In this document: positions 27,881 to 36,181 of the stretch, in pieces | How the letters are laid out: every line of letters begins with the position of its first letter | Numbering within the stretch: the stretch's first letter is position 1 | Source of the DNA: Actinomycetota bacterium | GTDB lineage: Bacteria > Actinomycetota > Actinomycetes > Propionibacteriales > Propionibacteriaceae | Assembly (NCBI GenBank): GCA_020161795.1 | Contig: JAIUOR010000066.1 | Location: forward strand, 1 to 64,000 | Length of the DNA stretch: 64,000 nucleotides | Direction of reading: 5' to 3' | Position numbers and translations under genes: made by a program | The notes under the pieces: generated by a model | The model's input: the letters and a program-made list of their open reading frames with translations, nothing else | The model's database searches: none | What the model was told of the DNA's origin: nothing

Positions 27881-29981
27881 CGACATCTTCGCCGAGATCG
27901 CCGGCCAGTTGCGTCCGGGCGAGCAGACCCGGGACGAGCTGCTGCGGACGATCGCCGCCGAGGAGGCAGGCTGGCCCGGCCCGGACGCCGACACCCGGGT
28001 GGCTCCCGCGCCCGCGAAGACCGCCGGTCGGTGGCCGATGCTCGGCTGGGTGGCGGCTGCCGCCCTCGCCCTGGTCGCCGGGATCGCGCTGGTGCCCCGC
28101 CTGACCCCTGCGGCGATGGAGGTCGCCGACCCGCCCCAGGTGGGAGCCGCCCGGCCTGCCGGCCTCCCCGACGACACGGTGGGCGGAGCCGACGAGATCG
28201 ACGAGCCGGAGCCCGTCGCGGCGGCCGCGAGCGACTACGCCACCCTGTACGCCGCCGTCCGCAAGGCTGCCGAACGATGGTACGGCGGCGGCCGGGACGG
28301 GGCGCTCATCGATGCCGAGTCGGCCGGCGGCCGCGCGCCGGCGCCCATGCCGATGGCGGCCGCGGCGGCGGATTCGGCGGCGGCCAGTGGCTCCTATGAG
28401 ACCAATACCCAGGTGGCGGGCATCGACGAGGGCGACCTGGTCAAGAGCGACGGCAGAACCATCTTCATCGCCACCGGGAGCAAGGTCGCGCTGGTGTCCG
28501 CCGCTGGCGCCGGCAGCCGGGAACTGGCCCGGATCGACACCGCCGCGGGCGATGCCGGCCCGGATCTATCCGGCGACCGGTACGTCGTCCAGGGTTCGGT
28601 GGTCGACCTGATGCTGCACGGCTCGACCCTGGTGGTGCTGGTCACCGAGTACGAGCCCCAGCTCGACCAGCTGCCGAACAGCTCGACGACGGCCTACGTG
28701 CCCTACACCGCCATCCAGACCAAGGCTCTGCTGTACGACGTGTCCGATCCGGCGCACCCGTCCTTCCTGACCAGCCTTGGCCAGAGCGGCGCCTACCTCA
28801 CTTCGCGACTCGTGGGCGACCTGCTCTACCTGGTCACCGAACATGTGCTCACCGATGACATCGCCGCCGACCAGCCGGAGACCTTCGTCCCGTTGGTCAG
28901 CGAGGGCCGCGCGAGGTCACTGCTGGACGCCGCCGACTGCGCGATCCTGCCCTACCCGGACGGGCCGCGCTACGCCGTGGCGAGCAGCATCGACCTGGCC
29001 AAGCGCACCCGGATCGACTCCGAGTCGGTGCTGGGTGGTTCGCAGACCGTCTACCTCAACGCCGACAACCTCTACCTGGGTGCCGCCGACTACGAGAAGG
29101 CGCTGTCGAAGAAGGCCCGCAAGGCAGCCGGTGTCCCCGAGCTGCGCGAGGTCTGGGGCACCAGGCTCACCCGGATAGCTCTGCAGGACGGCGAACTGGA
29201 CGTCGCCGGGCAGGGAGTCGTCCCGGGCACCGTGATCAACCAGTTCGCGCTCGATGAGTATGAGGGACACCTGCGGGTGGCCGTCACGGTCAGCGGTGAG
29301 ACGACCAACCGGGGCTGGCTGAGCCAGCCGGCGCTCTACGTGCTGGATTCCGACCTGAAGATCGTCGGCTCGTTGCCACGGCTGGCCAAGAACGAGTCGG
29401 TGCAGTCGGTGCGCTTCGAGGGGCCGATCGGCTATGTGGTGAGCTTCGAGCGGATCGACCCGCTGTTCGCCCTCGATCTGAGCCGGCCTGAGCAGCCGAC
29501 GGTGATGAGCGCCCTGAAGATCCCCGGCTTCAGCACCTACCTGCACCCCTGGGCGGACGGACGCCTGCTGGGGCTGGGCATGGACGCGGACAACAACGGC
29601 ATGACCACCGGCCTGAAGCTGAGCATGTTCGACACCTCGGATCCGTTCGACGTCACCGAGCAGGTGAACGTGAAGGTTCCCTTCGACGACTCCGAGGCGT
29701 TGTACAACCACAAGGCCGTTCTGGTCGACACCGAGGTGGGGTTGATCGGGTTCCCGGCGGTGTCGTGGAGCTCGGATCGGGTCAGCCCGCGCTACGTGGT
29801 CTACCGCTACGCCGACGGAGCCTTCACCCTGGAGGAGAAGCTGCGCCCCAAGGTCTCGCAGGACGGCTACGGGGTTCGCGGACTCACCTTGAACGGCGAT
29901 CTCTACATCGCCTCCTCCGCCGGCGTCGACGTCTATCGGGTCGACGGTTTCGATCAGCTGGCCGCGCTCACGCTGACCTGA
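27873..29981 (+). CDS. Membrane-anchored beta-propeller protein, putative anti-sigma/sensor
   Basis: 702 residues. A short N-terminal cytoplasmic segment (1-52, MSDDIFAEIAGQLRPGE...) resembles the sigma-facing end of small ECF anti-sigma factors but lacks a clear zinc HxxxCxxC motif. One transmembrane helix follows at about 53-75 (MLGWVAAAALALVAGIALV), then an Ala/Pro linker, then from about residue 178 a large extracytoplasmic beta-propeller of the Beta_propel (PF09826-like) family, opening VAGIDEGDLVKSDGRTIFI. Repeated blades read LLYDVSDPAHP, ALDLSRPEQP and LSMFDTSDPFDV. It is translated with the ECF sigma gene (8-base overlap). Anti-sigma activity is inferred from context and layout. Confidence 0.8.
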   Translation: MSDDIFAEIAGQLRPGEQTRDELLRTIAAEEAGWPGPDADTRVAPAPAKTAGRWPMLGWVAAAALALVAGIALVPRLTPAAMEVADPPQVGAARPAGLPDDTVGGADEIDEPEPVAAAASDYATLYAAVRKAAERWYGGGRDGALIDAESAGGRAPAPMPMAAAAADSAAASGSYETNTQVAGIDEGDLVKSDGRTIFIATGSKVALVSAAGAGSRELARIDTAAGDAGPDLSGDRYVVQGSVVDLMLHGSTLVVLVTEYEPQLDQLPNSSTTAYVPYTAIQTKALLYDVSDPAHPSFLTSLGQSGAYLTSRLVGDLLYLVTEHVLTDDIAADQPETFVPLVSEGRARSLLDAADCAILPYPDGPRYAVASSIDLAKRTRIDSESVLGGSQTVYLNADNLYLGAADYEKALSKKARKAAGVPELREVWGTRLTRIALQDGELDVAGQGVVPGTVINQFALDEYEGHLRVAVTVSGETTNRGWLSQPALYVLDSDLKIVGSLPRLAKNESVQSVRFEGPIGYVVSFERIDPLFALDLSRPEQPTVMSALKIPGFSTYLHPWADGRLLGLGMDADNNGMTTGLKLSMFDTSDPFDVTEQVNVKVPFDDSEALYNHKAVLVDTEVGLIGFPAVSWSSDRVSPRYVVYRYADGAFTLEEKLRPKVSQDGYGVRGLTLNGDLYIASSAGVDVYRVDGFDQLAALTLT

Positions 29982-30032
29982 GCCGTCTCCGTACCTCCCC
30001 GGGCGTGGCGACGCGGCCGTCGGCGACGCCGC

Positions 30033-30048
30033 TACCATGACGGCCGTG
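30033..30048 (+). promoter_or_regulatory. Leaderless promoter and start of ftsY
   Basis: TACCAT at 30033-30038, 7 bases, GTG at 30046. The in-frame ATG at 30037 overlaps the -10 hexamer and would lie outside a transcript started here. Confidence 0.5.
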
Positions 30049-31164
30049 GACTACATCTTCTGGCTGATCTTGGCCGGCGTGGTCGCGGCGCTGGCCGTGG
30101 CCGCCGTCGTCATCGTGCGGAGCAACCGGCAGGCTGAACTGGAGGCTCCGCCCGCCGCGCCCGAGCTCGCTCCCGGCGCCGAGCCCGCTCCGGAGGCGGA
30201 GGAGGCTGCGGCCGAGCCGTCTGCGCTCGACGTGCCCGAAGCCGCCGGTTCCCGGATGGCCCGGCTGCGCCGCCGGCTCTCGGCCAGCACCAACCCGTTC
30301 GCCCGCGGGCTGCTGGGGTTGTTGTCGGCCGACAAGCTGGATGCCGAGGCCTGGGAAGACCTCGAGGCCACCCTGATCACGGCCGACCTCGGTGTCGGGC
30401 CTACGACCGAGCTCATCGATGCCCTGCGCGCCGAGCTCGCGATCGACGGCGTCGCCGACCCGGCCAGGGCCAGGGAGGTGCTGCGCACCGAGCTGGTGAA
30501 GCTGGTCGATCCGAGCCTCGACCGCACTCTGCGGGTGGCCGGCGCGGACGGGCAACCCGGCGTCGTCCTGGTGGTCGGGGTGAACGGCACCGGCAAGACC
30601 ACCACGATCGGCAAGCTGGCCCGCGTCCTGGTCGCCGAGGGCAACTCGGTGGTGCTGGGCGCAGCCGACACCTTCCGCGCGGCCGCCGCCGACCAGCTGG
30701 AGACGTGGGGCTCCCGGGTCGGGGTGCCGACCGTCCGTGGCCCCGAAGGCGGAGATCCGGCATCGGTGGCCTTCGACACGGTGACCAGGGGAGTCGAGGA
30801 CGGCACCGACGTGATCGTCATCGACACCGCCGGAAGGCTGCACACCAAGACCGGCCTGATGGACGAACTGGGCAAGATCAAGCGAGTGGTGGAGCGCAAG
30901 CTGCCGGTCACCGAGGTGCTGCTGGTGATCGACGCCACCACCGGCCAGAACGGCCTCACCCAGGCCCGGGTCTTCGGCGAGGTGGTGGACGTCACCGGCA
31001 TCGTGCTCTCCAAGCTCGACGGCTCGGCCAAGGGCGGCATCGTCGTCCAGGTGCAGCGCGAACTCGGCGTCCCGGTCAAGCTGATCGGCCTCGGTGAAGG
31101 AGCCGACGATCTGGCCCCCTTCGAACCCGAGGCCTTCGTCGACGCCCTGCTCTCCGAGAACTGA
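30046..31164 (+). CDS. ftsY: Signal recognition particle receptor FtsY
   Basis: 372-residue SRP GTPase receptor that docks Ffh-ribosome complexes at the membrane. Seen: an N-terminal transmembrane helix (about 2-26, YIFWLILAGVVAALAVAAV), as usual in actinobacteria; an acidic Ala/Glu/Pro A domain; the helical N domain; and the G domain with GVNGTGKTTT, DTFRAAAADQLE, DTAGRLHTK and SKLDGSAKGG. GTG 30046 is preferred over ATG 30037 because of the TACCAT hexamer. ffh lies 135 bases downstream; the glnB/glnD/amt genes that separate them in mycobacteria are missing. Confidence 0.97.
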   Translation: MDYIFWLILAGVVAALAVAAVVIVRSNRQAELEAPPAAPELAPGAEPAPEAEEAAAEPSALDVPEAAGSRMARLRRRLSASTNPFARGLLGLLSADKLDAEAWEDLEATLITADLGVGPTTELIDALRAELAIDGVADPARAREVLRTELVKLVDPSLDRTLRVAGADGQPGVVLVVGVNGTGKTTTIGKLARVLVAEGNSVVLGAADTFRAAAADQLETWGSRVGVPTVRGPEGGDPASVAFDTVTRGVEDGTDVIVIDTAGRLHTKTGLMDELGKIKRVVERKLPVTEVLLVIDATTGQNGLTQARVFGEVVDVTGIVLSKLDGSAKGGIVVQVQRELGVPVKLIGLGEGADDLAPFEPEAFVDALLSEN

Positions 31165-31218
31165 GGCCGCCACCGCGGCGCCCTTCCCGGACGTGGGGCT
31201 GGGATCCCACGATCACCA

Positions 31219-31243
31219 CGTCATCCCCGCGCAGGCCGGGATC
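31219..31243. repeat. REP-like palindromic element
   Basis: CGTCATCCCCGCGCAGGCCGGGATC closely resembles the widespread CGTCATTCCCGCG-N-GCGGGAATC element found dispersed in many bacterial genomes, here with ATCCC and GGGAT arms. (Given in two parts: CGTCATCCCCGCG, then CAGGCCGGGATC.) It lies 16 bases before the ffh -10. Confidence 0.55.
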
Positions 31244-31258
31244 TCCCGCGCTCCCCGG

Positions 31259-31264
31259 TAGGAT
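31259..31264 (+). promoter_or_regulatory. -10 element of ffh
   Basis: TAGGAT predicts a start of transcription near 31271, i.e. a short leader of about 30 bases carrying GAGGA before GTG 31300. Confidence 0.5.
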
Positions 31265-31299
31265 TGCCCGGTATCCCCGAGCGTGAGGACCTCCCGGAA

Positions 31300-32874
31300 G
31301 TGTTCGACACCCTGCAAGACCGCCTCTCGGCTGCCTTCCGCAACCTGCGTGGCAAGACCCGGCTGACCCCGGCGGACATCGAGGCCACCACCCGTGAGAT
31401 CCGGCTGGCGCTGCTGGAGGCGGACGTCAACCTCGTCGTCGTCAAGGAGTTCATCGCCGCCGTCCGGGAGCGGGCCGCCGGCGTCGAGATCCATCAGGCG
31501 CTGAACGCCGGCCAGCAGATCGTCAAGATCGTCAACGACGAGCTCATCGCCATCCTCGGCGGCCAGGCCCGTCCGCTGCGGTTCGCCAAGACCCCGCCGA
31601 CGGTGATCATGCTCGCCGGCCTGCAGGGCTCCGGCAAGACCACCCTGGCCGGCAAGCTCGGCCGCTGGCTGCGCAGCCAGGGACACGCCCCGCTCCTGGT
31701 GGCGGCCGACCTGCAGCGGCCCAACGCGGTCAACCAGTTGCAGGTCGTGGGGGAGCGGGCCGGCGTCCACGTCTTCGCTCCGGAGCCCGGCAACGGTGTC
31801 GGCAACCCCGTCCAGGTCGCTCGCGACTCGATCGCCCACGCGCAGACCAAGCTCTACGACGTGGTCATCGTCGACACCGCCGGCCGGCTGGGCGTCGATG
31901 CCGAACTGATGCAGCAGGCCGCGGACATCCGTGATGCGGTGAACCCCACCGAGATCCTGTTCGTGGTTGACGCCATGATCGGCCAGGACGCGGTCAACAC
32001 CGCCCGCGCCTTCGCCGAGGGCGTCGGCTTCGACGGTGTCGTCCTCTCCAAGCTGGACGGCGACGCCCGCGGCGGCGCGGCGCTGTCGATCGCCCGGGTC
32101 ACCGGGCGTCCGATCATGTTCGCCTCCAACGGCGAGGGCTTGGACGACTTCGACGCCTTCCACCCCGACCGGATGGCCAGCCGCATCCTCGGCATGGGCG
32201 ATGTCCTCACCCTGATTGAGCAGGCCGAGAAGACCTTCGACGCCGAGCAGACCGCCAAGGCCGCCGAGAAGCTGCTGAAGGGCAAGGGCGAGTTCGGGCT
32301 GGACGACTTCCTGCAGCAGATGCAGGCCGTCCGCAAGATGGGCCCGTTGTCGAAGATCCTCGGCATGATGCCGGGGATGGGCCAGATGAAGGACCAGATC
32401 AACAACATCGACGAGCGCGAGATCGACCGGATCGAGGCGATCATCTACTCGATGACCCCGGCTGAGCGGGCCAACCCCAAGCTGCTCGACGGTTCTCGCC
32501 GGGCGCGCATCGCCAAGGGCTCTGGCACCCAGGTCTCCGATGTGAATTCCCTGGTCAACCGGTTCTACGACGCTCGCAAGATGATGCAGAGCCTGGGCGG
32601 GGCGATGGCTGGCGGCATGCCGGGCATGGGCGGCGGCGGCCGCCGTCCGGCCGCTCGGCAGCAGGCCAAGAAGCGCAAGGGTGGCAAGGGTGTCTCTGGC
32701 AATCCGGCCAAGCGCAACCAGCCGGCCACGACCGCCGCTCCGGCCGAGCCCGCCGCGTCGGCAGGCTCGCCGTTCGGTCTGCCGACCCAGCCCAGCGAGG
32801 CCGAGATCGCCAAGGCGATGGGGGAGTTCCAGCTTCCGCCCGACCTGCAGAAGCTGCTCAACCAGGGCAAGTAG
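31300..32874 (+). CDS. ffh: Signal recognition particle protein Ffh
   Basis: 524-residue SRP54 GTPase binding signal sequences and 4.5S RNA. Seen: N domain starting VFDTLQDRLSAAFRNLRGK; G domain with GLQGSGKTTLAGKLG, DLQRPNAVNQL, DTAGRLGVD and SKLDGDARGG; then the Met-rich M domain (MMPGMGQMK, GSRRARIAKGSG, MMQSLGGAMAGGMPGMGGG). A C-terminal Lys/Pro/Ala tail of about 70 residues extends beyond the usual end. GTG 31300 reproduces the conserved N terminus; an upstream TTG at 31264 lies within the promoter. A membrane protein gene follows after 3 bases. Confidence 0.97.
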   Translation: MFDTLQDRLSAAFRNLRGKTRLTPADIEATTREIRLALLEADVNLVVVKEFIAAVRERAAGVEIHQALNAGQQIVKIVNDELIAILGGQARPLRFAKTPPTVIMLAGLQGSGKTTLAGKLGRWLRSQGHAPLLVAADLQRPNAVNQLQVVGERAGVHVFAPEPGNGVGNPVQVARDSIAHAQTKLYDVVIVDTAGRLGVDAELMQQAADIRDAVNPTEILFVVDAMIGQDAVNTARAFAEGVGFDGVVLSKLDGDARGGAALSIARVTGRPIMFASNGEGLDDFDAFHPDRMASRILGMGDVLTLIEQAEKTFDAEQTAKAAEKLLKGKGEFGLDDFLQQMQAVRKMGPLSKILGMMPGMGQMKDQINNIDEREIDRIEAIIYSMTPAERANPKLLDGSRRARIAKGSGTQVSDVNSLVNRFYDARKMMQSLGGAMAGGMPGMGGGGRRPAARQQAKKRKGGKGVSGNPAKRNQPATTAAPAEPAASAGSPFGLPTQPSEAEIAKAMGEFQLPPDLQKLLNQGK

Positions 32875-32877
32875 TAC

Positions 32878-33483
32878 GTGACCCGCTTCGACAACCCGCC
32901 GACCCAGCCGCAGGTCGGCGGCGAGGCGTGGAAGAGCTACCCGCAACGGGCTGAGGCCGACAACGCCTGGCGGGACGGTCTGGACGGGCCGGAGCGACAG
33001 TTCATCGAGGCGCTGGACGAGTTGCACGAGACCTGGGGAGAGGCGTCGAAGGAGGTCGACCGCGACTTCGCCCGGGCGTTGTCCCGCTGGCCCGAACCCG
33101 CCCGGTGGCACCTCGTCGCCGGCGGCCTGCTCGCTGTCACCGGCATCTGCTCCGCCGTGGCGGGAGCCCTGGCTCTCGCCTCCCAGAACGATGCGGTGGC
33201 CGTCACCGCCGACTCGGTCGTCTCGATCCTGCTCGCCTGCCTGGCACCCCTGACCGTCGGAACCTCGGCGCTGTTGCGGAGGCGCGGAAGTGGGCGGGGT
33301 CACACCGGTCTGGAGTGGCGGGGCCTGTTGCTCGGGCTCGCCATCGTGCTGCCCTTGGCGACCGTCGCGATGATGCGGGAGAGCTGGGCCACCCCGGCGT
33401 TGTGGGCCTTCCTGCCACTGGCCGCCGTTCTGGGGACGGCAGCCGTCACCGGCTGGCGATTCTCCCGGCCGTCCGACCGGTAG
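32878..33483 (+). CDS. Four-helix membrane protein of unknown function
   Basis: 201 residues, no family recognised. A hydrophilic N-terminal half (about 1-70, Trp- and Glu-rich, DGPERQFIEALDELHETWGE) is followed by about four transmembrane helices (80-102, 106-128, 147-165, 172-192) and a short basic end. GTG 32878 comes 3 bases after the ffh stop, so it is probably cotranscribed with ffh, but no link to the SRP pathway is documented to my knowledge. The cytoplasmic head may bind a partner; that is speculation. Confidence 0.75.
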   Translation: MTRFDNPPTQPQVGGEAWKSYPQRAEADNAWRDGLDGPERQFIEALDELHETWGEASKEVDRDFARALSRWPEPARWHLVAGGLLAVTGICSAVAGALALASQNDAVAVTADSVVSILLACLAPLTVGTSALLRRRGSGRGHTGLEWRGLLLGLAIVLPLATVAMMRESWATPALWAFLPLAAVLGTAAVTGWRFSRPSDR

Positions 33484-33547
33484 CCACTGCCGCCGCGGGA
33501 TCGATCTGGGAGCCTTCGTCGTCGCTCTGGTCGATCGGCGAATGCGA

Positions 33548-33562
33548 TAGCGTCCGATCATG
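33548..33562 (+). promoter_or_regulatory. Leaderless promoter and start of the amidohydrolase gene
   Basis: TAGCGT at 33548-33553, 6 bases, ATG at 33560. One of few ATG starts in the leaderless set here. Confidence 0.55.
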
Positions 33563-34738
33563 GGCCACCATCACCACGCACCGCCTGGGCTGGGGGAGCC
33601 GAGCTTCTTCGCTCACAGCCACGGCGCAGCGGCGGTCTCCGGCGCGACGGAGACCCAGCGGCTGCACGTTCACGGCGCGGTGCTGCCCGGTGGCGAGGAA
33701 CGCGACCTGTGGCTGGTTGACGGGGTGGTGCGCACCGAGCCGGTCGCCGACGCGGTCACCGTCGCCACTGGCGCCTGGATCCTGCCCGGCCTGGTGGACG
33801 CCCACTGTCACGTCGGCCTGGCCGCTCACGGCGGCGTGGACCGTGCCACCGCGGAGGAGCAGGCCCGCTCGGATCGCGACGCCGGCACGCTGCTGATCCG
33901 CGACGCCGGTTCGCCGATCGATACCCACTGGATGGACGACCATGCCGACCTGCCCCGGATCATCCGGGCCGGTCGGCACATCGCCCGTACCGCCCGCTAC
34001 ATCCGCAACTACGCGGTCGAGGTCGAGCCTGGGGAGTTGCTGGCCGAGGTCGAGCGGCAGGCGAAGGCCGGCGACGGCTGGGTCAAACTGGTGGGGGACT
34101 GGATCGACCGCTCCGCCGGCGACCTGACCCCACTGTGGCCGGCCGACCTGGCCGCGGCCGCCATCGAGCGGGCGCACGAACTGGGCGCCCGCGTGACCGC
34201 GCACTGCTTCGGCGAGGAATCGGTGTACGAGTTGGTGCGGGCCGGCATCGACGGCATCGAGCACGGCACCGGGCTGGACGAGGACACCATCGAGCTGATG
34301 GCCCAGCGGCAGGTCGCGCTGGTGCCAACCCTGATCAACCTGGAGAACTTCCCCGGTTTCGCCGCTGCCGGTGAGGCCAAGTTCCCCCGCTACGCCGCCC
34401 ACATGCGGGCGCTCTACGCCCGCCGGCTGGAGACCATCGGCGCGGCGATCGACGCCGGGGTTCCGGTCTTCGCCGGAACGGATGCCGGCGGCACCATTCC
34501 GCACGGCGCGCTGGCGACCGAGATCGGGCTGCTGGCCGGCATCTCCGACGCGGGCTATGCGCTGGGGGCCGGCTCGTGGCGTTCGCGGGCCTGGCTGGGT
34601 GCTCCGGACACGCTGGTCGACGGCGCCTGGGCCGATCTGGTGGTCTACGACGCCGACCCCCGACTCGATGTCGAGATCACGATGCATCCCCGGCTGGTGG
34701 TGCTGCGGGGCCGGGTCGTGGCGGGTCACGATCGCTGA
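33560..34738 (+). CDS. Amidohydrolase family protein
   Basis: 392-residue metal-dependent amidohydrolase. Seen: GAWILPGLVDAHCHVGL with the metal-binding HxH; later His in VTAHCFGEESVY and GIEHGTGLD; and Asp in FAGTDAGGTIPHG, the set expected for an imidazolonepropionase/prolidase-type barrel. The family is found next to ffh in mycobacteria as well, but its substrate is unknown. Odd point: the protein begins MGHHHHAPPG and has a second His cluster FFAHSHG, an unusual natural His-rich N terminus that might bind metal. Leaderless ATG start. Confidence 0.88.
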   Translation: MGHHHHAPPGLGEPSFFAHSHGAAAVSGATETQRLHVHGAVLPGGEERDLWLVDGVVRTEPVADAVTVATGAWILPGLVDAHCHVGLAAHGGVDRATAEEQARSDRDAGTLLIRDAGSPIDTHWMDDHADLPRIIRAGRHIARTARYIRNYAVEVEPGELLAEVERQAKAGDGWVKLVGDWIDRSAGDLTPLWPADLAAAAIERAHELGARVTAHCFGEESVYELVRAGIDGIEHGTGLDEDTIELMAQRQVALVPTLINLENFPGFAAAGEAKFPRYAAHMRALYARRLETIGAAIDAGVPVFAGTDAGGTIPHGALATEIGLLAGISDAGYALGAGSWRSRAWLGAPDTLVDGAWADLVVYDADPRLDVEITMHPRLVVLRGRVVAGHDR

Positions 34739-34772
34739 GCCCGGCGGGCCGAGGGCTTGGGCCGGGCGTGAG

Positions 34773-34802
34773 TTGGCTTCCGTCCGGGCTTCTCTGGCAC
34801 AA
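34773..34802 (+). promoter_or_regulatory. Candidate promoter of the rpsP operon
   Basis: TTGGCT near 34773-34778 and CACAAT at 34797-34802 with about 18-19 bases between. It would give a leader of roughly 145 bases before GTG 34955. Confidence 0.35.
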
Positions 34803-34909
34803 TGAGCGCTGCATCTGTGCGCGCCGGTGCCCTCTCAACTCCGGCGGTGCGGATCCACCCGGACCAGCTTGACGTTGCCCCACAGCCAAGAGCCGGCCCA
34901 CCCGTCCGG

Positions 34910-34927
34910 CCCGGTGACGTCACCGGG
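34910..34927 (+). promoter_or_regulatory. 18-bp perfect palindrome in the rpsP leader
   Basis: CCCGGTGACGTCACCGGG, ending 11 bases before the AGGAG Shine-Dalgarno of rpsP. As RNA it forms a 7-8-bp hairpin beside the ribosome-binding site; as DNA it could be an operator. The rest of the 216-base gap shows nothing else. Confidence 0.5.
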
Positions 34928-34954
34928 TCAAGTCCCACAGGAGAAACCACCCAC

Positions 34955-35392
34955 GTGGCTGTCAAGATTCGTCTGAAGCGACTCGGCAAGATCCGGTCGC
35001 CGCACTACCGCATCGTCGTGATGGACGCCCGCGCCAAGCGGGACGGCCGAGCGATCGAGGAGATCGGGCTCTACCACCCCAAGAACGACCCCTCGGTGAT
35101 CGAGGTCAAGTCGGAGCGCGCTCAGTACTGGCTGGGCGTCGGCGCCCAGCCGACCGAGGCCGTCGTCGCGCTGTTCAAGCGCACCGGCGACTGGCAGAAG
35201 TTCACCGGCGAGGAAGGCCCTTCGGGCGTCACCCCGCAGCCGGAGAAGAAGGACAAGGTCGCGCTCTTCAACGCCGCGCTGGCCGAGGCGGACGACGAGC
35301 CGGCCACCGCTGCGATCTCGGTGTCGCGCAAGAAGGCCGCCGAAGCCGAGCCCGAGGCGGAGACCACCGCCGAGGCCACCGACGAGGCCTGA
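34955..35392 (+). CDS. rpsP: 30S ribosomal protein S16
   Basis: 145-residue S16 of the small subunit. The core (1-85) shows [31 protein letters not shown] and [13 protein letters not shown]. The remaining 60 residues are an acidic Ala/Glu-rich tail ([19 protein letters not shown]), longer than in most bacteria but common in actinobacteria. GTG 34955 with AGGAG 11 bases upstream; the frame stays open far upstream without homology. First gene of rpsP-khpA-rimM-trmD. Confidence 0.97.
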   Translation: MAVKIRLKRLGKIRSPHYRIVVMDARAKRDGRAIEEIGLYHPKNDPSVIEVKSERAQYWLGVGAQPTEAVVALFKRTGDWQKFTGEEGPSGVTPQPEKKDKVALFNAALAEADDEPATAAISVSRKKAAEAEPEAETTAEATDEA

Positions 35393-35393
35393 C

Positions 35394-35648
35394 ATGCTGG
35401 CCGATGCGCTGGAGCACCTGGTCCGCGGGCTGGTGCCGCACCCCGACGACGTCCGGGTGCGCGAATCCGATCGCGGCCGGGTACGGACCTTCGAGGTTCG
35501 GGTCAACCCCGAGGACATCGGCAAGGTGATCGGCCGGCAGGGACGCACCGCCAGCGCGTTGCGCACCGTGATCGGCGCACTCGCCGGCCGGGAGCAGGTT
35601 CGCATCGACTTCATCGATGTCGACCGGCGGCCGCAGCGGCGGCGCTGA
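35394..35648 (+). CDS. khpA: KH-domain RNA-binding protein KhpA
   Basis: 84-residue single KH domain. Seen: the type II KH signature DIGKVIGRQGRTASALRTVI with the GxxG loop (GRQG). KhpA pairs with KhpB in many Gram-positives and affects cell size and mRNA fate; in actinobacteria it is always next to rpsP and rimM. It begins one base after the rpsP stop. The final residues are basic (DVDRRPQRRR). Confidence 0.93.
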   Translation: MLADALEHLVRGLVPHPDDVRVRESDRGRVRTFEVRVNPEDIGKVIGRQGRTASALRTVIGALAGREQVRIDFIDVDRRPQRRR

Positions 35649-35659
35649 GCGCCGCGTCC

Positions 35660-36181
35660 ATGGCCTCGACCACTCGGGTGCTGGTCGGCCGCGTCGGCCG
35701 GGCACACGGCCTGCGCGGCGAGGTCAGCATCGCACCAACCACCGACTCCCCGGAGCGACGCTTCGCTCCGGGGAGTTCGCTGTCTTCCCCCACCGCCGGG
35801 ACGCTGGTCGTCCGTAGCCAGCGGTGGCAGGCGGAGACGCTGATCGTCTGCTTCGAGCAGACGGACGACCGCTCGGCGGCCGAGGCGCTGCGTGGCGCCG
35901 AACTGTGGGCTGAGATCGACCCCCACGACACCGACGAGGACGAGTTCCACGACACCGCGCTCATCGGCCTGGCGGCCGTCGATCCTTCGGGTGCGGCGCT
36001 GGGCAGTGTCGTCCGGCTGCTCCACCTGCCCGCCCAGGACGTCCTGGTGATCGCCACCGGCGCCGGCGAGCGGCTGGTGCCCTTCGTCTCCGAACTCGTG
36101 CCCGAGGTCGACCTGGCCGGCGGACGCGTGGTGATCGATCCGATTCCGGGCCTGCTGGACGAGGTGCCCGATGCGGATTGA
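35660..36181 (+). CDS. rimM: Ribosome maturation factor RimM
   Basis: 173-residue factor that helps 30S head assembly and binds S19. Seen: the N-terminal domain starting [18 protein letters not shown] (conserved GRxxxxHGxxGE) and the PRC-barrel half with [20 protein letters not shown] and [23 protein letters not shown] 35660 follows khpA by 11 bases; the end overlaps trmD by 11 bases, so the two are cotranslated, matching the conserved operon. Confidence 0.95.
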   Translation: MASTTRVLVGRVGRAHGLRGEVSIAPTTDSPERRFAPGSSLSSPTAGTLVVRSQRWQAETLIVCFEQTDDRSAAEALRGAELWAEIDPHDTDEDEFHDTALIGLAAVDPSGAALGSVVRLLHLPAQDVLVIATGAGERLVPFVSELVPEVDLAGGRVVIDPIPGLLDEVPDAD

